From the NCBI GenBank assembly GCA_947034885.2, contig OX344752.2, forward strand, positions 4,526,001 to 4,590,000: 64,000 nucleotides of DNA, given 5' to 3'. The stretch is from Thuidium tamariscinum (taxonomy: Eukaryota > Streptophyta > Bryopsida > Hypnales > Thuidiaceae). The notes below the pieces were generated by a model that was given only the letters and a program-made list of their open reading frames with translations, was not told the origin of the DNA and did not search any database. A program made the position numbers and the translations under genes. Of the stretch, positions 58,036-64,000 are shown in pieces. Within the stretch, counting starts at the first letter, position 1. Every line of letters begins with the position of its first letter.

Positions 58036-59345
58036 TAATCTCCTAAAGTTTCATTGTCTCTACAAGGGGTCAAAATGGATTTTGGACAAGTTCCTATGAG
58101 GTCAATTTTTTATGGAACTTTTTGAAACACTTTTATAAGATAGAAAATCTTATTAGCTTTTTAGAAATGTAGTTTTATTTGAGTTAGTGCCTAAAGGCAA
58201 GAGTCATATCAAAATAAGTTTAGATCTAAATTATGTAGGTAAAAACAAATTCACAAAAGTTTAAGAATGTTTTTTTTCTTATAGATTGTAATTTTGTCTA
58301 CTTAGAACTTTGAATCATTTTATTTAGATTGATGATGTGAAGATTATGAAGCATTTTATTTTGCGGTCAATAATTAAAAGATTTTGAAATTGTTTGACAT
58401 AGGATTCATTTTTTACTTCAATTTTAATTCTTTTTTAAACAAATAGTTTTGTAGTATTAACTTTGATTATTAGAACAATTTCACTATTAGAACTAGTATT
58501 TCTAATTCCACCTTAGAGCTATTCATGATTTATTTTTTCCTGTATGATGTACCTTCTACTAACAATTTAAAATAAAATGAAATTTACATTATTTTTTTTA
58601 TATTTATTTTTCCTATATTTTCAATTTAGTTTTGAAGAATAATTTTTTTAAAGTCAAGATCTAAAGTGAAATTTTTTTTAAGTTAAGAAATCAAATCTCT
58701 TAAGCTAAAGTAGACTAGTCTATTTTCATTTGAAACTCCATTCTACCAAGTAGACCAGTTTGTTTTTGTCACTCTAGTTTTGGCCCCATTTCTACCTAAA
58801 AAACCCCCAATTCCCTTCACTCTATGACAAAATCAAGGATTTTATGACAAATTGGAGTAATGTGTTTCTATTTAAATAGAGAACATCTAGTTGTTGATTA
58901 GGTGGTTACAGGATGTTTATAAGTTATTTATGACCTTAGCCTAGAGGTGGTTTTGTAATTTAAAATTGTCCACTTCAAAAATTTACAGAAATTACAGTTT
59001 TGATTGAAAAATTATGATTCCATTTGGATTTGATTGAAAAAACATGTGCACACTTTAAAGAAATATGTGCCCCTCTTAGAATTGGCTCCAATATAGCTAG
59101 ATTTTAAATAGGCATGTCTACCTTAATTTGCCATTGTCCCCTCCCAAATGATTTCTTTACTTTGAAGTTTGAATGCAATTATCTTGCAATTTATGTGGTG
59201 AAAATTTTTGAATTTTTTTTCACATATTATCATACTATAATGTTAGAAGATCCTACCATTACATATGCAAAAAATTACCATTTCTAATTTTTTTTGTTTT
59301 TTGCACTAAAAATGGCAGTTTTGAGTGTTTTTTTGAAAATTCCAA
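58036..59345 (-). mobile_element. TTAA-family relic (reverse e subtype)
   Basis: The left part matches the start region of 37589-38522 (CCTAAAGTTTCATTGTCTC, GGGTCAAAATGGATTTTGG, TTTTTGAAACACTTTTATAAG). The right part matches its end (GCAATTATCTTGCAATTTATG, GAAGATCCTACCATTACATA, GGCAGTTTTGAGTGTTTTT). The terminal TTAA is lost where the GC array begins. Confidence 0.55.
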
Positions 59346-59790
59346 CAAAGAGGTCGCCCACCCGCGGTCGCCCCTTGACAAGAGGTCGCCCCTACACCCG
59401 AGGTCGCCCTCCCGCAGTCGCCCCATGACAAGAGGTCGCCCACTTGAGGTTGCCAAAGTCCCCCCCAAAATGATTTCTTTACTTTGAAGTTTGAATGCAA
59501 TTATCTTGCAATTTATGTGGTGAAAATTTTTGAAATTTTTTTCACATATTCTCATACTATAATGTTAGAAGATCCTACCATTACATACGCAAAAAATTAT
59601 CATTTCTAATTTTTTTGTTTTTTGCACTAAAAATGGCAATTTTGAGTGTTTTTTTGAAAATTCCAACAAAGAGGTCGCCCACCCGCGATCGCCCCTACAC
59701 CCGAGGTCGCCCTCCCGCAGTCGCCCCTTGATAAGAGGTCGCCCACCCGCGGTCGCCCACCCGAGGTCGCCCCATGATAAGAGGTCGCCC
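59148..59790. repeat. ~321-bp tandem duplication joining TTAA-element end to GAGGTCGCCC array
   Basis: ATGATTTCTTTACTTTGAAG through GAAAATTCCAACAAAGAGG occurs at 59148 and again at 59470, nearly identical, each running into GGTCGCCC units. The high identity suggests a recent duplication. Confidence 0.85.
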
Positions 59791-59860
59791 TCAAAACTAC
59801 ATACATGGTCGCCCTATCTTGATGTGTAGTCGCCCCACCTGTAGTCGCCCTGCCTCGCTT
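59350..59860 (+). repeat. right subterminal GGTCGCCC array
   Basis: About 20 cores of GGTCGCCC with CACCCGAGG/CACCCGCGG linkers appear, inverted relative to the left subterminal array. Confidence 0.85.
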
Positions 59861-59933
59861 TCCACGTCAGCGTGGACAGCTTGCCATGTAGGCAAAAACT
59901 TCTTACTTCGCGGTAAAAAATTTTACCCTTGCG

Positions 59934-59957
59934 CGACGGGACGGGACGGGACGGGGT
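59934..59957. repeat. GGGAC pentanucleotide run
   Basis: Four to five GGGAC units just inside the right end of the hAT-like element. Confidence 0.85.
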
Positions 59958-60043
59958 AGCGACAGGTTGTCTTATACGACACGCGACATCGGATGTCCTA
60001 CACGACGCTGAAACCCAAAAATATGTCTAACAGAACAACCCTG

Positions 60044-60051
60044 CTTTGCAT
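60044..60051. repeat. right 8-bp target duplication CTTTGCAT
   Basis: Identical to 49397-49404. Confidence 0.9.
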
Positions 60052-61215
60052 GTATTGTGAAAGGAAAGGACATTAAGCTCACAATTATCCAATGAAGGTC
60101 ATAAATTCAAAACCTTACAATTTCCGATATACTTTAGCAACTTTGGAGTCTAGATATGAAATTGCTAATTTAGAAAATGGAGACGTCCAACCACATTAGG
60201 GACCGTGTAGATGGCAAGTAGTACGCAGTCTATAAGTCCTATTCTAATCTTTGAACCTTCTTTTTGTTTTATTATTCTACTTAGAGTCAAATTCAATAGT
60301 CATAGTATAGATGTTAGTGTTTTATTAGATTTTGGAGCGTCAACTTGTTTTATTGATAAAGACTTTGTGGAACATCATAAACTTCCCTTAGTCACAAAAA
60401 AATGTTCAATGTCCGTAGAAGTCATCGATGGTAGACCCCTTGTGTTTAGAGACGTAATCTAAGAAACCAAATCTTTAGCTATTTGCATAGATAAACACCA
60501 AAGTACTATAGTATTTAGTGTCATTAGTTCACCATTGAATCTTCTTATTCTAGGTCTTTCCTGATTAGATAGAAATGACCCTATTATAGATTGGAATAAA
60601 CACTAGTAGAAACCCCCGTTTAATGTGACAAGGCCTAATTTTTCTTGACGGATTTTGCTAAGCATCAATAGTAACAACCCGTGTTTTTATGTCAACAAAA
60701 ATGTTCAACACAACATCAATGCTGACACAAAAACATGGGTTGTTATTGTTGATGCTTAGCAAAATTTTGTCAAGAAAAATTAGGCCTTGTCACATTAAAC
60801 GGGGGTTTCTATTAGTAAAACAAAAGTTGACATTCCAATATGAACTGTTTAATAGTAAAACTACAGAAATTCCTAAAGAACAAAAAACCCGCATACACCA
60901 TGCACAAAAATCTAAATTAGAGGTACCTCTAATGGTTAAGACTAGAGCATTCATGGGAGCTACAGAGAAGGGAACTATGTTTGCAATCTATGCAACCCTG
61001 ACATTTGAAGCAGTTCACAAGTCGACCAGATTGCTTGAGTAGTACAAAGAATATGAAGATGTTTTTAAGAAGAAGAATACAGTTATACCTCCCGAACATT
61101 GTCTATACAATTGCGGCATCAACTTACAAGAAGGTGCCCAATCCACCATTTGGTTTAATTTATAGTCTTTCTCAGAATGAGCTTGCTACATTATAGGAGT
61201 ATCTTGACGAATTTT
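60052..61215 (+). pseudogene. Ty3/gypsy gag-protease-RT remnant, 3' part
   Basis: It continues the gag broken at 49404. A zinc-knuckle relic CMYCERKGH is followed by a stop and a lost last Cys. An aspartic-protease region follows at 60211-60600: LLDFGASTCFID, where the catalytic Asp-Ser-Gly is Asp-Phe-Gly, then LLILGLS, a stop, and IIDWN. The start of reverse transcriptase lies at about 61030-61215 (YEDVF, PEHC, PPFGLIYSLSQNEL, EYLDE) with stops and frameshifts. It is interrupted by the foldback at 60601-60817. Recognisable homology stops soon after 61215. No LTR found. Inactive. Confidence 0.8.
60601..60817. mobile_element. CACTA-type foldback miniature element
   Basis: A 217-bp near-palindrome with ~100-bp arms. 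It starts CACTAGTAGAAACCCCCG and ends CGGGGGTTTCTATTAGTA. AAA flanks both sides, a possible 3-bp duplication, which is typical of CACTA elements. It sits between the protease and reverse-transcriptase parts of the gypsy remnant. Confidence 0.75.
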
Positions 61216-61368
61216 TTTTTCTTTAATTCTATCATTGGATCAATGACAATCTCTGATTTTTATTGGGAGTAGTAATTTCATTTAATTCTTTTTATTTCTA
61301 CTAGAGCTTTTGTACTCATAAGTTCAGAATTATGCATTGCTATTTCATTTAACCCTCTAAGATTTATG
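61216..61368. other. possible decayed continuation of reverse transcriptase
   Basis: T-rich. No confident match. It could be the mutated next part of the enzyme. Confidence 0.3.
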
Positions 61369-61597
61369 TTAACCCCTAAACGACAAGCCAGTGGCCATGG
61401 AGTTGAGGAATTTTAATACCGTGGGAATCATTGATTTACAAAAATCTAAAAATACTCGTTGGAAGTCAAAGCACTGTAGAAGATCTTCCTTTTCCACCCC
61501 TAATTCTAAGGATGAATGATTGCAATTCTGTCCTACACAAAAAGATTCTCTCATATTCATCTACCAGAAAATGGCTTCGGCGTCATTTAAGGGTTAA
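61369..61597 (+). mobile_element. TTAA-family miniature element (smallest copy)
   Basis: It starts TTAACCCCTAAACGACAAGCC and ends GGCTTCGGCGTCATTTAAGGGTTAA, 229 bp, inverted ends about 20 bp with few mismatches. No coding capacity. Confidence 0.78.
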
Positions 61598-61750
61598 GAC
61601 AGTATATCATTGACTCAATGAAATATATGAGTGACATTAGAAATCGAGATGTAGTTGTTAACCTTGATACACTTCTTCTTGCAAACTTCTATGGATGCAG
61701 TCATCAAGCGGTTCCAAAATATCAATCTTGAAAAGGATGGTGCTTCAATC
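61598..61750. other. spacer
   Basis: No features seen. Confidence 0.4.
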
Positions 61751-62189
61751 CACTACAAGAAAATGGGGTAAAATGTGACTGCGTAGTGACTCGTAGTTAC
61801 GAGCTTCCTCCCTGTGAGTCACGAAAATGAATAAAAAATGACTGTCCCTCTTTAATTGCACGCTATAGGTATTAGAAACTCTTACTAAGTCATTTCCTAG
61901 TCATGGCTGCGATTGGAGGATGAAAATGAGATGAAAATCATACTTTTAAAATGTTTTTTCATCAACACTTAAAAAGGTCACAGTTATATTTTGTTACTTC
62001 ACTTCAACTATTGAATGATTCTTTATTCACTAAAGGAAAAAGATGGGATTTAAATGTTGCCTACATGGATTTTTTTGTGCTGGTGTGTCCATGGCTTAGG
62101 GTAGAGTCATGCGTGAGTCACAAGAAGTTGCACTATGCAACTATGGGTGACTTTTGACCAGTTTCAAGGTGACTTTTTTAGAACTAGTG
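61751..62189. mobile_element. CACTA-like miniature element
   Basis: It starts CACTACAAGAAAATGGGG, a typical CACTA terminus, and ends TTTTTTAGAACTAGTG. Several GTGACT/AGTCAC motifs lie near both ends, as expected for subterminal repeats. No matching 3-bp duplication, so the right end is less certain. Confidence 0.5.
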
Positions 62190-64000
62190 TGTACCTTTAG
62201 TGAAGTTTTGTAGAGTAGTGACCTAGCAAATAGTCCTTTTTACACTAGAGCATAGGAAAGGTGTAGGAATATGATAGAAATTACCATGCCTTGACTATTT
62301 ACACGATCATTAGGAAAAAAATGAGCCCTTAAAGGGCTTGTGAGACCTTGATGCCTCAAATAAATTAGGTAATGTAGGCCAATTTTTCTTAAAACCTTTT
62401 TAGGCTCGCAAAATGTAGTGCTAAAAAACTATGGAACAACAAAATGAAAGGATATAAAAAATATTATATTTTTTGGAAAAAAATTGATATTAAAAAATTA
62501 CAGTATTACAAAATTTTCAGATTTAACCCTTAATCCTTAAAAGTACATGCATCCAAAAAGTGGATGTGCCTTGGTCAACCTTGATTCTAATTTTTTATAT
62601 AACCATTTTTAGTATTTGACTTAAACTAAGAAAATGAAGCTTAATAAGTTTTTTGTCAACTTCAACTTGAAATTTTGAAAAAATTGAAAAATTGAAAAAA
62701 TTATTGCAAATGCAAGCTTCATTTGTTAAAATCCAAAGAATACAATATGTAGTATTTTTCAATTATTTTTTCCTCTTAAAAATGAATTTACAAATTAAAT
62801 AGCAAAGTTGAGTTTTCCATTCTAATCTTCATTAAAAATAAAAATTTCAGATTATTCTAATGTAATTTATAGTTGATATAATTTTTTAACCTTTGACTTT
62901 AAAAAATCACAATAATTTATAGTTTTCATCAAAAAAAATTGAAAAATAGTTATTAGATAGAATATACAATGTTCTAATTGTAAAAAATATCAAAATTTTA
63001 TAAATTTATGAAATAAAGATTTAAATTTGGTTTGATAGCCAAATTTGACTTCAAAGTCTTTATCATGGTTGTTTTTACTTTAAAAAGTATTATAATTGAG
63101 TTATTCGTAAAGTACCCTAAATCGGGGTTTAAACCCATGAGTTTTGTGATAAAGTCGGTTGAGTTAAAAAGTCAAAATAAAAGTAGGTATAAAATTTATT
63201 TTTCCATCAAAATGGTGCCTAAAAAAGTTTGGTCCATACTTTTGAAGTCGTGTGACATAAGTATCTTGCAAAAAAGTTTGACGCTTCAAGCCTTCAACTA
63301 TAATTGCCTTCTCAACTTCAAAAAAAGTCATGCCTAAAGTGAGGAGGGACTTTACAAATGACTCAAATCAATTGGAAATTTTTCACCCTAATGTCCATTC
63401 CTATTTTACCTCTTCAAAAAAATTCAAACAATCTAGATCATTTTTCTATTTTTACTTTTAGAAAAAAAAATTGCAACAAAAATGATAACAATTAGAATTT
63501 TTCTCAAAATCATATGAAATTTCTCATAGTAATATAAAATTCATAGTTTCAAGTAATAAAAATATAAGATTGATGTTTGAACAAAATATGATATGCTAAT
63601 TTTAGCTTAGGCATGGCGTTTGACCAAATGGAATAGAAACTATGAATTCTATTGATATAAAATTCATGTTTTTGTTTCAGTTGATTTTATGAAAAATTCT
63701 AATTGAAACAAAAATCACAAAATCAATTGAAACAAAAATTCAATTGAAACAATGATTGATTTTGTAAAAAATTATAATTGTTATGATATTTTTACAAAAA
63801 TAAAAAATAAAAAAATAAAATTAGCAAAAAAAATCCAAAATTCTTGCAATCTTTTCAAAAGATACAAATACAAATGGAGATTGTTATACAAATTTTTCAA
63901 TTAAACATAAATTTTTTTGAACCAAAGAAAACTATAACAAAGACCTTAAATTTAAATATGGCTATTAAAGAAGATTAAAATTTTTATTTAATACATTAAT
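62190..64000. other. AT-rich intergenic, no gene seen
   Basis: TTAACCCTTAATCC at about 62524 may be an orphan TTAA-family end. 63660-63770 contains local direct and inverted copies of AATTGAAACAAAAAT. No supported gene. Confidence 0.45.

Larger units (their letters stand above)
49405..60043. mobile_element. 10.6-kb hAT-like nonautonomous element
   Basis: Left terminus is CAGGGTTGTTCTGTTGGACA. The inverted right terminus is identical except A for G at base 16. The CAGGG start plus a perfect 8-bp duplication is the hAT hallmark. The insertion splits the zinc-knuckle region of a gypsy gag: the Cys codons of the knuckle lie in the right flank, and removing the insert with one duplication copy makes that stretch continuous. 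Subterminal zones (about 49590-49710 and 59350-59860) carry inverted arrays of GGGCGACC/GGTCGCCC. The interior holds TTAA-family copies, a miniature element, a GC-rich tandem block and a ~218-bp array. I see no transposase frame, so it must depend on one supplied elsewhere. Confidence 0.85.

Noticed and set aside
1..64000. tRNA, rRNA or organelle genes
   Set aside because: No cloverleaf with A and B box signals, no rRNA core motifs and no plastid or mitochondrial genes were recognised.

Overview
The window is nuclear DNA from a plant. It holds four clear land-plant protein genes, three GC-richer multi-kilobase gene islands with long untranslated leaders, and very AT-rich intergenic sequence packed with nested transposable elements. 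The genes match families known from land plants (MRS2/MGT magnesium transporter, EID1-type F-box protein, SNW/SKIP splicing factor, calmodulin-like Ca2+ sensor). I cannot name the species. The divergence from flowering-plant versions and the small gene islands make a bryophyte or other non-flowering land plant my guess, but that is inference only.

Layout. 1-420: edge of a GC-richer region that may be the end of a gene. 420-3100: AT-rich sequence with a TTAA-flanked element. 3100-8850: MRS2/MGT transporter gene (+ strand, four coding exons, long leader). 8850-11780: repeats. 11780-14880: unrecognised, possibly broken, multi-exon transcription unit. 15200-16900: repeats and the 3' flank of the next gene. 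16914-21430: EID1-like F-box gene (- strand, two coding exons, putative leader intron), whose protein carries eight copies of a 24/25-residue KQEPLE repeat. 21600-27800: a nest of DNA elements and foldbacks. 27840-30750: SNW/SKIP gene (- strand, one coding exon). 30870-39750: repeats. 40199-41450: calmodulin-like gene (+ strand, one exon). 41460-64000: repeats, dominated by a 10.6-kb hAT-like element inserted into a decayed Ty3/gypsy retrotransposon.

Mobile DNA. The most striking content is (i) a family of roughly 0.2-0.95 kb elements bounded by TTAA and CCCCTAAAGG-type inverted termini, at least a dozen copies, with insertions inside other copies; (ii) a 10,639-bp element with 20-bp CAGGG-type inverted termini and a perfect 8-bp target duplication, carrying arrays of a GAGGTCGCCC motif and a ~218-bp tandem array but no recognisable transposase; (iii) smaller hAT-, CACTA-, PIF- and Tc1-like miniature elements and long hairpins. 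None of these has a recognisable transposase gene in the window, so any movement would need proteins made elsewhere.

The four genes do not form an operon or a shared pathway. They are independent eukaryotic transcription units (ion transport, light signalling/protein turnover, splicing, Ca2+ sensing).
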